A DNA stretch of 64,000 bases from Streptomyces sp. NBC_01294 (GCF_035917235.1 NZ_CP108423.1:4431501-4495500), one strand, 5' to 3'; shown: positions 47,630-56,806, counted from the first letter of the stretch. Program-made: numbers and translations. The notes: generated by a model from the letters alone, not told the origin.

Positions 47630-49102
47630 CTATCCGAGTCCGAGGGCCGGCATCGCGTAGTAGAAGACGAACACCGCCGACACGACGTACATGGCCACCG
47701 GGACCCCACGGCCCCGGCCGGTCGCCAGGCGCAGCGCGCAGAAGCTCACGAAGCCGATGCCGATGCCGTTGGTGATCGAGTAGGTGAAGGGCATCATCAC
47801 CATGGCCAGGAAGGCCGGGACGGCGATGGTGAAGTCGCTCCAGTCGATGTCCTTGACCGAGCCCGCCAGGATCAGGAAGCCGACCGCCACGAGCGCCGGG
47901 GTGGCCGCCTGCGACGGGACCATGGTGGCGAGCGGGGTCAGGAACAGCGCCACGGCGAAGAGGCTGCCCGTCACGACGTTCGCCAGACCCGTACGGGCGC
48001 CCTCGCCGACCCCGGCCGTGGACTCCACGAAGCAGGTGGTGGCCGAGGACGAGGTGGCGCCGCCCGAGGCGACGGCCAGGCCGTCGACGAGCAGGACCTT
48101 GTTGATGCCGGGGAACTCGCCGCTCTTCTTGTCGATCAGCTTCGCCTCGTCGCCGACGCCGAGGATCGTGCCCATGGCGTCGAAGAAGCAGGACAGCAGC
48201 ACGGTGAAGACGAAGAGGACGCCGGTCAGCATCCCGACCTTCTCGAAGCCGCCGAAGAGGCTGACCTCGCCGACGAGCCCGAAGTCGGGCGCGGCGACCG
48301 GGTTGCCGGGCCACTCGGGGACGGTGAGGCCCCAGCCCGAGTCGGGCAGTCCGACGACCATCTGGACGGCGACCGCGACGACGGTCATGGCCACGATGGA
48401 GATCAGGATCGCACCCGGCGTCTTGCGGATCAGCAGGGCGAGGGTGAGCAGCACGCCGATGATGAAGATCAGGACGGGCCAGCCCTCCAGGTGGCCGTTG
48501 CCGCCGAGCTGGAGCGGGACCGTGGTGTGCGCGGCGTCCGGGATGCGGGAGACGAAGCCCGAGTCGACCAGGCCGATCAGCATGATGAACAGGCCGATGC
48601 CGATGGCGATGCCCTTGCGCAGGCCCAGCGGGACGGCGTGCATGACCCGCTCGCGCAGGCCGGTGGCGACCAGCAGCATCACCACGAAGCCGGCCAGGAC
48701 CACCATGCCCATGGCGTCGGCCCAGCTCATGCGCGGGGCGAGCTGGAGGGCGACGACGGTGTTCACGCCGAGGCCGGCGGCGAGGGCGATCGGGACGTTG
48801 CCGATGACGCCCATGAGGAGGGTGGAGAAGGCGGCCGTCAGGACGGTGGCCGTCACCAGCTGACCGCCGTCGAGCTGGTGCCCGTACATGTCCTTCGCGC
48901 TGCCCAGGATGATCGGGTTGAGCACGATGATGTAGGCCATCGCGAAGAAGGTCGCGAAGCCGCCGCGGACCTCGCGGGCGACGGTCGAGCCGCGCTCGGA
49001 GATCTTGAAGTAGCGGTCCAGTCCGCCGGAGGGTTCCTGGGGGGAAGGCTCCGGGGCGGTGGCGGTGGCGGTGGCTGCGGGGGCGGGGGCCGGGGTACTC
49101 AT
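47630..49102 (-). CDS. NCS2 family purine-type permease
   Basis: 490 residues from the ATG at 49102 (GAGGA upstream); the earlier part of the open frame is basic filler. N-terminal tail, then LDRYFKISERGSTVAREVRGGFATFFAMAYIIVLNPIIL, the AzgA-type opening. Also VPIALAAGLGVNTVVALQLAPRMSW, and the signature FDAMGTILGVGDEAKL and ATSSSATTCFVESTAGVGEGARTGLANVVTGSLF. About 14 helices. Typical of adenine/guanine/hypoxanthine proton symporters. No purine riboswitch is visible upstream. Confidence 0.93.
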   Translation of the reverse strand: MSTPAPAPAATATATAPEPSPQEPSGGLDRYFKISERGSTVAREVRGGFATFFAMAYIIVLNPIILGSAKDMYGHQLDGGQLVTATVLTAAFSTLLMGVIGNVPIALAAGLGVNTVVALQLAPRMSWADAMGMVVLAGFVVMLLVATGLRERVMHAVPLGLRKGIAIGIGLFIMLIGLVDSGFVSRIPDAAHTTVPLQLGGNGHLEGWPVLIFIIGVLLTLALLIRKTPGAILISIVAMTVVAVAVQMVVGLPDSGWGLTVPEWPGNPVAAPDFGLVGEVSLFGGFEKVGMLTGVLFVFTVLLSCFFDAMGTILGVGDEAKLIDKKSGEFPGINKVLLVDGLAVASGGATSSSATTCFVESTAGVGEGARTGLANVVTGSLFAVALFLTPLATMVPSQAATPALVAVGFLILAGSVKDIDWSDFTIAVPAFLAMVMMPFTYSITNGIGIGFVSFCALRLATGRGRGVPVAMYVVSAVFVFYYAMPALGLG

Positions 49103-49230
49103 ACGGTCCTCATTGGGTGGTTCATACGAAGAAAATGGGCCACGCCCAAACCGTTTCAGTATGAACACATGAACGAAAGGGCGTCCATCTCCGCGCGTAG
49201 ACCACGAATCCGCGCGCCTAGACTTGCCGC

Positions 49231-49518
49231 ATGGCGAAATGGACTGCGAAGCATGAGGCACCCGAGCCCCTGGAGGGTCCGGTCGTCGCGACCGTCACGG
49301 GTGGCACGATCCTGTGGTTCGCCCTCTTCGTGGTCCAGCTCCCCTTCTACGGGTGGTTCGCCGACCGCGGCCAGCTGTGGTGGGTCTGGACCTGCGCGGC
49401 CGGCGGCTTCCTCGGCCTGATCGGCATCTGGTACGTCCGCGGCCGCGACGCCGCGCTCAAGCGCCACGCGGCCGAGGCCGAGGCGGCGGCCGCTGAGCGG
49501 GCCGAGCGGAACGAGTAG
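49231..49518 (+). CDS. DUF2530 membrane protein
   Basis: 95 residues from the ATG at 49231. Family pattern: EPLEGPVVATVTGGTILWFALFVVQLPF, then LWWVWTCAAGGFLGLIGIWYVRGRDAALKRH. Two transmembrane helices and an Ala/Glu-rich cytoplasmic tail. Function unknown. Divergent from the permease and upstream of the P-type ATPase (138 bp). Confidence 0.9.
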   Translation: MAKWTAKHEAPEPLEGPVVATVTGGTILWFALFVVQLPFYGWFADRGQLWWVWTCAAGGFLGLIGIWYVRGRDAALKRHAAEAEAAAAERAERNE

Positions 49519-49656
49519 CCGGGCCCTGCCCCTGCCCAGCTGCCCCTGCCCAGCGAGTGGCCGGGCCCTACCCAGGGACGATCCGGGTCATCCCGAGGTC
49601 GGATCTTCCCGCCGCTCGGGGGGTGAACCGTTCGAACCCCCTCTAACGTCGGAGGC

Positions 49657-52110
49657 ATGACGCAGCGGGCGAAGATCGATCAGGACGGGCCGGAGCGAGG
49701 CGGCGCCGCCATCGACGCGGGGGCGGAACTGGACCCAGTACATCCGGTGCAGCCGCCCGCGCCCCGGTTCAAGCCGGGCGGGCTGAGCACCGCCGAGGTG
49801 GCCGAACGCGTCGCGAGCGGAGAGGTCAACGACGTCCCGGTCCGCTCCTCGCGCTCCACCACCGACATCGTCCGCGGCAACGTCTTCACCCGGTTCAACG
49901 CGATCATCGGCGTGCTCTGGGTGATTATGCTCATCGTCGCGCCGATCCAGGACAGCCTCTTCGGCTTCGTGATCATCGCGAACACCGGGATCGGCATCAT
50001 CCAGGAACTGCGCGCCAAGAAGACCCTCGACGGCCTCGCCGTCATCGGCGAGGCCAAACCGAGCGTGCGCCGCGACGGCAGGACCGCGGAGATCTCCACC
50101 TCCGAGATCGTCCTCGGCGACGTCATCGAACTCGGCCCCGGCGACAAGGTGGTCGTCGACGGATCCGTCGGCGAGGCCGACGGCCTGGAGATCGACGAGT
50201 CCCTGCTCACCGGCGAGGCCGACCCGGTCCTGAAGAAGCCCGGCGACCAGGTCATGTCCGGCTCCTTCGTCGTCGCCGGCGGTGGTGCGTTCACCGCCAC
50301 CAAGGTCGGCCGCGAGGCCTACGCCGCCCAGTTGGCCGAGGAGGCCTCCCGCTTCACGCTCGTCCACTCCGAGCTGCGCTCCGGCATCTCCACCATCCTC
50401 AAGTACGTCACCTGGATGATGATCCCGACCTCGATCGGCCTCATCATCAGCCAGCTGATCGTCAAGGACAACAACCTCAAGGACTCCATCGCCCGGACCG
50501 TCGGCGGCATCGTCCCGATGATCCCCGAGGGGCTCGTCCTGCTCACCTCCGTGGCCTTCGCGATCGGTGTCATCCGGCTCGGCCGCAAGCAGTGCCTGGT
50601 GCAGGAGCTGCCCGCCATCGAGGGCCTCGCCCGGGTCGACGTGGTCTGCCTCGACAAGACCGGCACCCTCACCGAGGGCGGCATGGACGTCACCGAGCTC
50701 CGACCGCTCGGCGGCGCGGAGACGGAGTACGTCAAGAAGGTGCTCGGCGCCCTCGGCGAGTCCGACCCGCGTCCCAACGCGAGCCTCCAGGCGATCATCG
50801 ACGCCTACCCCGCCAGCGCGGAGTGGCGCTGCACCGAGTCCCTGCCCTTCTCCTCCGCCCGCAAGTACAGCGGCGCCAGCTTCAGCGAGGGCGACGGCGA
50901 GAACAACACCTGGCTGCTCGGCGCCCCCGACGTCCTGCTGCCCGCCGGGGACCCGGCCCTCGACGAGATCACCGACCTCAACGAGCAGGGCCTGCGGGTC
51001 CTGCTGCTGGCCCGCTCCGGCCGCGAGCTGGACGACGCGGCCGTCGCCACCGGGGTCAGGCCGACCGCCCTGGTCGTCCTGGAACAGCGGCTGCGCCCCG
51101 ACGCCGCCGACACGCTGCGCTACTTCGAGGACCAGGACGTCAAGGCGAAGGTCATCTCCGGCGACAACGCGGTCTCCGTCGGCGCGGTCGCCGGCAAGCT
51201 GGGGCTGCCGGGCGCGGAGAACACCATCGACGCGCGGAGGCTCCCCGCCGAACGGGACGAGATGGCGAAGGTCCTCGCCGCCAACTCGGTCTTCGGCCGC
51301 GTGACCCCGCAGCAGAAGCGCGACATGGTCGGGGCCCTGCAGTCCAAGGGCCACACGGTCGCCATGACGGGCGACGGCGTCAACGACGTGCTCGCCCTCA
51401 AGGACGCGGACATCGGCGTGAGCATGGGCTCCGGCTCGGAGGCCACCCGCGCCGTCGCGCAGATCGTCCTCCTCAACAACAGCTTCTCGACCCTGCCGTC
51501 GGTGGTCGCCGAGGGCCGCCGGGTCATCGGCAACATCACCCGCGTCGCCACCCTCTTCCTCACGAAGACGGTCTACTCGGTGCTGCTGGCCATCCTGGTG
51601 GTCTGCTCGCAGGTCGAGTACCCCTTCCTGCCCCGCCACCTGACGCTGCTGTCCACGCTCACCATCGGCATCCCGGCCTTTTTCCTGGCCCTGGCCCCGA
51701 ACAAGGAACGCGCGAAGCCGCACTTCGTGAAACGGGTGATGCGGTACGCGATCCCCGGCGGCGCGATCGCGGCCACGGCCACCTTCGTGACGTACCTGGT
51801 CGCCCGCCACTACTACACCGGCCCCGACGCCCTGAAGGCCGAGACCAGCGCGGCGACGCTCACGCTGTTCCTGACCTCCATGTGGGTACTGGCGATCATC
51901 GCCCGCCCGTACACGTGGTGGCGGGTGGCCCTGGTCGGCGCGATGGGCGGGGCGTTCCTGATCGTCCTCGTCGTGCCGTGGCTGCAGGAGTTCTTCCAGC
52001 TCAAGCTGGAGGGCACCACGATGCCGTGGATCGCGGTGGCGATCGCGGCGGTCGCGGCGACGCTGATCGAGTTCACCTTCAGATGGGTCGACCGGAAGTT
52101 CCCGGCCTAG
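49657..52110 (+). CDS. P-type ATPase, CtpE-like (cation-transporting)
   Basis: 817 residues, about ten helices. Phosphorylation motif DKTGTLT with Asp333, actuator TGEADPV (185-191), PEGL in TM4 (290-293) and TGDGVNDVLALKDADIGVSMG in the hinge. The overall layout (short N-terminus, PMIPEGLVLL in TM4) matches mycobacterial CtpE, a calcium-uptake/homeostasis P-type ATPase by published work, rather than a heavy-metal type (no CPC). Substrate here is inferred from that similarity. Convergent with the DUF1906 gene over a strong terminator. Confidence 0.9.
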   Translation: MTQRAKIDQDGPERGGAAIDAGAELDPVHPVQPPAPRFKPGGLSTAEVAERVASGEVNDVPVRSSRSTTDIVRGNVFTRFNAIIGVLWVIMLIVAPIQDSLFGFVIIANTGIGIIQELRAKKTLDGLAVIGEAKPSVRRDGRTAEISTSEIVLGDVIELGPGDKVVVDGSVGEADGLEIDESLLTGEADPVLKKPGDQVMSGSFVVAGGGAFTATKVGREAYAAQLAEEASRFTLVHSELRSGISTILKYVTWMMIPTSIGLIISQLIVKDNNLKDSIARTVGGIVPMIPEGLVLLTSVAFAIGVIRLGRKQCLVQELPAIEGLARVDVVCLDKTGTLTEGGMDVTELRPLGGAETEYVKKVLGALGESDPRPNASLQAIIDAYPASAEWRCTESLPFSSARKYSGASFSEGDGENNTWLLGAPDVLLPAGDPALDEITDLNEQGLRVLLLARSGRELDDAAVATGVRPTALVVLEQRLRPDAADTLRYFEDQDVKAKVISGDNAVSVGAVAGKLGLPGAENTIDARRLPAERDEMAKVLAANSVFGRVTPQQKRDMVGALQSKGHTVAMTGDGVNDVLALKDADIGVSMGSGSEATRAVAQIVLLNNSFSTLPSVVAEGRRVIGNITRVATLFLTKTVYSVLLAILVVCSQVEYPFLPRHLTLLSTLTIGIPAFFLALAPNKERAKPHFVKRVMRYAIPGGAIAATATFVTYLVARHYYTGPDALKAETSAATLTLFLTSMWVLAIIARPYTWWRVALVGAMGGAFLIVLVVPWLQEFFQLKLEGTTMPWIAVAIAAVAATLIEFTFRWVDRKFPA

Positions 52111-52138
52111 CCGGCGGACGCGCTGAGCACCGACGAAC

Positions 52139-52177
52139 ACCGGCTCCGCGGGAGCCTCTCGCACCCGCGGAACCGGT
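52139..52177. terminator. bidirectional terminator
   Basis: Arms 52139-52152 and 52164-52177 pair at 13 of 14 positions with an 11-base loop, between the convergent P-type ATPase and DUF1906 genes. Confidence 0.85.
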
Positions 52178-52201
52178 GGACATCGTTCGCTCAGGAGTCC
52201 G

Positions 52202-52870
52202 TCACCACTGGCCGGTGAGGGGGGTGTCGCCGGGAACCCCGAAGCGGACGGAGTAGATGACCGTGTCGGAATCCTTGGCGGCACCGAAGAAGTCCGATTC
52301 CGAGGCCCGGTAGACGCCGATCTTGTCCGTGCCGTCGCCGTTCCAGTCACCCTTGATCGGGGTGTCGCCCGGGTTCCCGAACTTGATCTGGTGGTCCACC
52401 GGCGCACTCGTCTGGGAGTCCGTCAGGTAGAACGTCTGGTCGGAACCGCGGTAGACGCCGATGGTGTCCTTGCCGTCGCCGTTCCAGTCACCGGTCATCG
52501 GGGTGTCACCCTCGACGCCCATCTTCACTGCATAGGCGGCGACACGGTTGTCGTTGCTCAGGTAGAACGTCTGATCCGCCGGGTGGTACACGCCGATCGT
52601 GTCCGTGCCGTTTCCGTCCCAGTCGCCTATCAAGGGAATGTCCCCGGGGTTCCCGTACATCGCCGATACCGCAACGGTGCCGTTGTCATTGCTCAGATGA
52701 AACGTCTGGTCCTCGGGTCGGTAGACACCGAACGTGTCCTGGCCGTCGCCGTTCCAGTCACCCGTCAACGGCTTGTCACCCGGTACCCCGAAACCGGCCC
52801 ATCCGTACAGACCGCCACTGCGGTCCGCCACATAGAACTTCGCCTCGTCCGACCGGTACACACCCGCATT
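52202..52870 (-). repeat. 669-bp coding repeat, copy A (C-terminal domain of DUF1906 protein)
   Basis: Begins with NAGVYRSDEAKFYV and ends at the stop codon. Compared with copies B and C the encoded protein differs at one residue (Ile versus Met in the GDIPLxGDW segment), plus one more versus copy C (Val/Ile), with a scatter of mostly synonymous base changes. Confidence 0.95.
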
Positions 52871-54121
52871 CGTCGGCTTGTGGGTCCCGTTCAGCGCGAC
52901 GTCCATGTAGTCCCGGTCGATCTGGATCTGCTTGCCGCCCCAGGTCTCCGTGACGTTCCCGCTGTACTGGTGGACGCGCTGGCGGTTGGCCCACGCCCAA
53001 CCGGGCAGTGCCGGGTCGTTGGTGTCGGCGACACCGTTCCAGTTGGCGCTGAAGACGACGTCGGGCATCGTGTGGCTGCCCGCGTGGGCGGCCAGGTCGG
53101 CGATTCCGGACGAGGAGCTGCTGTAGACCGCCGAGTTGTAGCCCCGGGCGTGGAGCTGTTCGGTCCACGCGGACAGGAAAGCGAGCACGTTGCCCGAGTA
53201 CGTCTTGTTGTACGCCTCCATGTCGTAGTACAGCAGCGCTCCGGGCCCGAGCCCCAAAGCCGCGGCCTGGTTCACCGCGTCGTCCGCGGCGCTCCGCCCC
53301 TCGGCGGCGGGCGAGGTGATCTGGCTCGCCTGGGCGCCGACGTAGATCGGCATGAAGCGCCAGCCGGCCGATGCCTGCTGCTGGACCCACGAGGCGGTGA
53401 GGTTCTTCTGCGCGCACGCCCGGTTGCGGCCACCGATGTAGATGCCGACCGCGTTGTAAGGAGAGTGCGTCTTCCACGCGTTCATGGTCTCGGAGTCCGG
53501 GGCGGCGCAGGCGTCGAACCCCTTGCCGGTGTAGTTCGTCAGGGTGGCCGACGAGGCGGCGGCGGTCGCGGACACCGAGGCCGAGACCGAGGCCGACGCC
53601 GACGCCTCCGGCTGCGCGGCCGGCGCGGCGGAGGCGCGCGCCCGGCTCTTCGGGGCCGAGGCCGATATGCCGGCACCGGTGAGGATCTTGCGGACCAGGG
53701 ACTGGTCCTCGGCATAGGTCGCCGTCACGCGGATGCCCTGGGCCCCTCCGACGATCTCGCGATCGGCCTCGGACACCGTGGTGCCGCCCCGCGCCGCTTC
53801 GCCGGACGTGTCGGGCTCCACCAGCAGCGCTTCGGTCCGTCCCACCAGCCGGGACGGGCAGTTCTGCTGCGTGGCGGGAGTGCCGAGGTAGACGGCGTGG
53901 CGGTCGAACCGGACGCAGGCGGTCGGGTCGGCACCGAGGTCGACGACGTCCCAGCCGGCGGGAACCTCGAACCGGTGCCCCTGGAAGGTCACGGCCTTGG
54001 AGCCGGAGGCGGGCGCCGCCGCCTGGGCCGACACGGTGGCCGGGCCGATGACGGCTGCTGCCGCGGCCAGTACGGCGAGGCCCCGCCCGAGGGGCGGCAG
54101 AGAAACACGTGCTCGTGACAT
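52202..54121 (-). CDS. secreted DUF1906 glycosidase-like protein with C-terminal repeat domain
   Basis: 639 residues, start ATG with AGGAGA upstream. Signal peptide to about 35; a region to about 190 of unknown fold with a low-complexity Ala/Ser linker; then DUF1906 (glycoside hydrolase-like, about 195-410): FDACAAPDSETMNAW, VGIYIGGRNRACAQKNLTASWVQQQASAGWRFMPIYVG, ALLYYDMEAY and IQIDRDYMDVALN. The final 222 residues are an FG-GAP/VCBS-type domain of five units with Ca-loop DWNGDGxD. This domain is virtually identical in the next two genes. A strong hairpin (54153-54180) separates it from the Rpf-like gene. Confidence 0.92.
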   Translation of the reverse strand: MSRARVSLPPLGRGLAVLAAAAAVIGPATVSAQAAAPASGSKAVTFQGHRFEVPAGWDVVDLGADPTACVRFDRHAVYLGTPATQQNCPSRLVGRTEALLVEPDTSGEAARGGTTVSEADREIVGGAQGIRVTATYAEDQSLVRKILTGAGISASAPKSRARASAAPAAQPEASASASVSASVSATAAASSATLTNYTGKGFDACAAPDSETMNAWKTHSPYNAVGIYIGGRNRACAQKNLTASWVQQQASAGWRFMPIYVGAQASQITSPAAEGRSAADDAVNQAAALGLGPGALLYYDMEAYNKTYSGNVLAFLSAWTEQLHARGYNSAVYSSSSSGIADLAAHAGSHTMPDVVFSANWNGVADTNDPALPGWAWANRQRVHQYSGNVTETWGGKQIQIDRDYMDVALNGTHKPTNAGVYRSDEAKFYVADRSGGLYGWAGFGVPGDKPLTGDWNGDGQDTFGVYRPEDQTFHLSNDNGTVAVSAMYGNPGDIPLIGDWDGNGTDTIGVYHPADQTFYLSNDNRVAAYAVKMGVEGDTPMTGDWNGDGKDTIGVYRGSDQTFYLTDSQTSAPVDHQIKFGNPGDTPIKGDWNGDGTDKIGVYRASESDFFGAAKDSDTVIYSVRFGVPGDTPLTGQW

Positions 54122-54152
54122 GGAGGTCTCCTGTGGGGAGCAGTACGGGGCC

Positions 54153-54180
54153 CGGGTCCCGCTGAAGTCAGCGGGACCCG
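54153..54180 (-). terminator. perfect 13-bp hairpin downstream of the Rpf-like gene
   Basis: Arms 54153-54165 and 54168-54180 are perfectly complementary. It follows the Rpf-like stop by 52 bases on the minus strand and precedes the DUF1906 start, so DUF1906 likely has its own promoter. Confidence 0.8.
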
Positions 54181-54231
54181 CGGAGCCGGAGCTGCTCGGT
54201 GGAAGGGGTCAGTACCGCGTTCGGCTTTCCG

Positions 54232-54900
54232 TCACCACTGGCCGGTGAGGGGGGTGTCGCCGGGAACGCCGAAGCGGACGGAGTAGATGACCGTGTCGGA
54301 GTCCTTGGCGGCACCGAAGAAGTCCGATTCGGAGGCCCGGTAGACGCCGATCTTGTCCGTGCCGTCGCCGTTCCAGTCACCCTTGATCGGGGTGTCGCCC
54401 GGGTTTCCGAACTTGATCTGGTGGTCCACGGGTGCACTCGTCTGGGAGTCCGTCAGGTAGAAGGTCTGGTCGGAACCGCGGTAGACGCCGATGGTGTCCT
54501 TGCCGTCGCCGTTCCAGTCACCGGTCATCGGGGTGTCACCCTCGACGCCCATCTTCACGGCATAGGCGGCGACACGGTTGTCGTTGCTCAGGTAGAACGT
54601 CTGATCCGCCGGGTGGTACACGCCGATCGTGTCCGTGCCGTTCCCGTCCCAGTCGCCCATCAAGGGAATGTCCCCGGGGTTCCCGTACATCGCCGATACC
54701 GCAACGGTGCCGTTGTCATTGCTCAGATGAAACGTCTGGTCCTCGGGTCGGTAGACACCGAACGTGTCCTGGCCGTCCCCGTTCCAGTCACCCGTCAACG
54801 GCTTGTCACCCGGCACCCCGAAACCGGCCCATCCGTACAGACCGCCACTGCGGTCCGCCACATAGAACTTCGCCTCGTCCGACCGGTACACACCCGCGTT
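54232..54900 (-). repeat. 669-bp coding repeat, copy B (C-terminal domain of Rpf-like protein)
   Basis: Same span and reading frame as copies A and C; matches copy C in the LMGDWDG segment and copy A in VAVSAMYG, which suggests mixed ancestry or gene conversion. Confidence 0.95.
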
Positions 54901-55338
54901 GGATGCCTTGTGGCTGGGTTCCGGGTACGGATCCGCGTGATCGCTGCCGAGGCCGGACGAACGACCGCAGTTGGGCCAGGCTTCTGGTCCCTGACCGGCG
55001 AGAATCTTCTCGGCGGTCAGGATCTGCTGCTTCTTGGTCGCCTGGTGCGGGTAGCTCGCGTACTGCTCGCCACCGAAGGCGCGCCAGGTCGGCAGGGAGA
55101 TCTGCAGACCTCCGAAGTACGGCCAGCCGGAGCGGTAGTAGCTCCAATTGCCGCTGCTTTCGCACTGGGCGACCTTGTCCCACGTCGCGACCGATGCCGC
55201 GTCCGCCGTTGCGGCCGGCAGGGCCAGCACCATGGCCGCACCCAGTGCGGCGGCGGCTGCTCGGGCACGGACCTGCCGTCCGGTGCGGAGCTCGCGGCTC
55301 CGCACCGGACGGGGCTCCGTGTGATCGCCCGTCACCAC
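54232..55338 (-). CDS. secreted Rpf-like transglycosylase with C-terminal repeat domain
   Basis: 368 residues if started at the GTG at 55338, overlapping the previous stop (alternative GTG 55335 makes a GTGA junction). Signal-like segment around 24-48, then the resuscitation-promoting-factor/lysozyme-like domain: ATWDKVAQCESSGNWSYYRS with catalytic Glu60, YFGGLQISLPTWRAFGGEQYA, QQILTAEKILAGQGPEAWPNC. Residues 147-368 are the 222-residue repeat domain. Rpf proteins cleave peptidoglycan and promote spore germination in Streptomyces. The first codons form a perfect hairpin (55276-55312), so the start is uncertain. Confidence 0.9.
   Translation of the reverse strand: MVTGDHTEPRPVRSRELRTGRQVRARAAAAALGAAMVLALPAATADAASVATWDKVAQCESSGNWSYYRSGWPYFGGLQISLPTWRAFGGEQYASYPHQATKKQQILTAEKILAGQGPEAWPNCGRSSGLGSDHADPYPEPSHKASNAGVYRSDEAKFYVADRSGGLYGWAGFGVPGDKPLTGDWNGDGQDTFGVYRPEDQTFHLSNDNGTVAVSAMYGNPGDIPLMGDWDGNGTDTIGVYHPADQTFYLSNDNRVAAYAVKMGVEGDTPMTGDWNGDGKDTIGVYRGSDQTFYLTDSQTSAPVDHQIKFGNPGDTPIKGDWNGDGTDKIGVYRASESDFFGAAKDSDTVIYSVRFGVPGDTPLTGQW
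55276..55312 (-). terminator. perfect 15-bp hairpin in the first codons of the Rpf-like gene
   Basis: Arms 55276-55290 and 55298-55312 are exactly complementary with a 7-base loop. It starts 20 bases after the stop of the upstream NlpC/P60-like gene, the position of a terminator, yet lies inside the annotated Rpf-like N-terminus. It may be a terminator, an attenuator, or evidence that the Rpf-like start is downstream. Confidence 0.7.
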
Positions 55339-56000
55339 TGGCCGGTGAGGGGGGTGTCGCCGGGAACCCCGAAGCGGACGGAGTAGATGACCGTGTCGGA
55401 GTCCTTGGCGGCACCGAAGAAGTCGGATTCGGAGGCCCGGTAGACGCCGATCTTGTCCGTGCCGTCGCCGTTCCAGTCACCCTTGATCGGGGTGTCGCCC
55501 GGGTTTCCGAACTTGATCTGGTGGTCCACCGGCGCACTCGTCTGGGAGTCCGTCAGGTAGAACGTCTGGTCGGAACCGCGGTAGACGCCGATGGTGTCCT
55601 TGCCGTCGCCGTTCCAGTCACCGGTCATCGGGGTGTCACCCTCGACGCCCATCTTCACGGCATAGGCGGCGACACGGTTGTCGTTGCTCAGGTAGAACGT
55701 CTGATCCGCCGGGTGGTACACGCCGATCGTGTCCGTGCCGTTCCCGTCCCAGTCGCCCATCAGCGGAATGTCCCCGGGGTTCCCGTACATCGCCGATATC
55801 GCAACGGTGCCGTTGTCATTGCTCAGATGAAACGTCTGGTCCTCGGGTCGGTAGACACCGAACGTGTCCTGGCCGTCCCCGTTCCAGTCACCCGTCAACG
55901 GCTTGTCACCCGGTACCCCGAAACCGGCCCATCCGTACAGACCGCCACTGCGGTCCGCCACATAGAACTTCGCCTCGTCCGACCGGTACACACCCGCATT
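55332..56000 (-). repeat. 669-bp coding repeat, copy C (C-terminal domain of NlpC/P60-like protein)
   Basis: Third copy. Five units, each G-V-Y-x-x-x-x-x-x-F, then GDxPLxGDWNGDGxD. The last unit ends TGQW without the calcium loop. The upstream junction is SKPTNAGVY versus HKPTNAGVY and HKASNAGVY in the others. Confidence 0.95.
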
Positions 56001-56669
56001 CGTCGGCTTTGAGTCCTCGATGATGTTCTTGTAGCGGTAGGGGATGTAGGAGCTGGCGTTGTTGAAGTAGGCGTAGGGGATGACACGGCGCACGGCGTGC
56101 GGAGGTGTCTGCTCGATGCCGATGTAGGACGTGTGGGAAGAGTCGGTCCACTGCTCGAAGATGGTGACGTGCGAACCGCGCTCCGGGTTGGAGGGGTTGT
56201 GGAAGAGCAGCATGTCTCCCTTGCGCAGCTCGTCCTTCGATATGCGGTCCGCGAAGGTGTCGAGGTTGCCGGTCCAGGCGCTGGTGCCGAGGTTCCAGGC
56301 CATGGAGACCAGGCCGGAGCAGTCGGTGCGGTAGCCGTCGCGGTAGTTGCTCATGCTGTACGGGACCTTGGCGTCGACCCAGGTCTTGGCCCGGGCGATG
56401 ACCGCGCTGCGAGTGATCGGCGCGGCGGCGGCGCTCTGCGCGGCTGCCGCTCCGGAGAAGGTGCTCTTGCCGGCCCCCTCGGTCTTGAGGGGCTCCGGCT
56501 TGCCCTGCGGACGCTCGACGTCCGCGGTGGCCGCGGCCGCCGCGGCGGCGGACGGCGAGTCCACCTGAGCGGCGTTGGCGTGGACGGGTGCGGAAGCGAG
56601 GACGGCCGTGGCGATGGAGAGGGCCACGATGGTGCCGGTGGCGCGGGCCACGTTGGACTTGCTGGGCAT
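55332..56669 (-). CDS. secreted NlpC/P60-like amidase/peptidase with C-terminal repeat domain
   Basis: 445 residues from the ATG at 56669 with AGGAG five bases upstream; the longer frame is Arg/His filler. Signal to about 34, Ala-rich linker, then an NlpC/P60-like papain fold: AKTWVDAKVPYSMSNYRDGYRTDCSGLVSMAW with nucleophile Cys117, KGDMLLFHNPSNPERGSHVTIFEQW with His167. Residues 224-445 are the 222-residue repeat domain. Such enzymes cut peptidoglycan stem peptides. It precedes the Rpf-like gene with overlapping ends, suggesting coupled expression. Confidence 0.9.
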   Translation of the reverse strand: MPSKSNVARATGTIVALSIATAVLASAPVHANAAQVDSPSAAAAAAATADVERPQGKPEPLKTEGAGKSTFSGAAAAQSAAAAPITRSAVIARAKTWVDAKVPYSMSNYRDGYRTDCSGLVSMAWNLGTSAWTGNLDTFADRISKDELRKGDMLLFHNPSNPERGSHVTIFEQWTDSSHTSYIGIEQTPPHAVRRVIPYAYFNNASSYIPYRYKNIIEDSKPTNAGVYRSDEAKFYVADRSGGLYGWAGFGVPGDKPLTGDWNGDGQDTFGVYRPEDQTFHLSNDNGTVAISAMYGNPGDIPLMGDWDGNGTDTIGVYHPADQTFYLSNDNRVAAYAVKMGVEGDTPMTGDWNGDGKDTIGVYRGSDQTFYLTDSQTSAPVDHQIKFGNPGDTPIKGDWNGDGTDKIGVYRASESDFFGAAKDSDTVIYSVRFGVPGDTPLTGQW

Positions 56670-56806
56670 GAAGTCTCCTGGAAGGCATGGCTGATCGACG
56701 GGCCGGCCGATGGGCCTGGGCGCCGTTGGAAGAGCTGAGGAAGGAAGCGGGAGAAAAGCAGGCCGGCCTTCGTGGGGCGGGCGGACCGCTGTGTGCGGGG
56801 CCTCGC

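Noticed and set aside
52202..56000. single mis-assembled gene instead of three
   Set aside because: The catalytic domains differ and each copy of the repeat domain ends in a proper stop codon, so three separate genes are real. Assembly collapse between copies cannot be excluded without reads.
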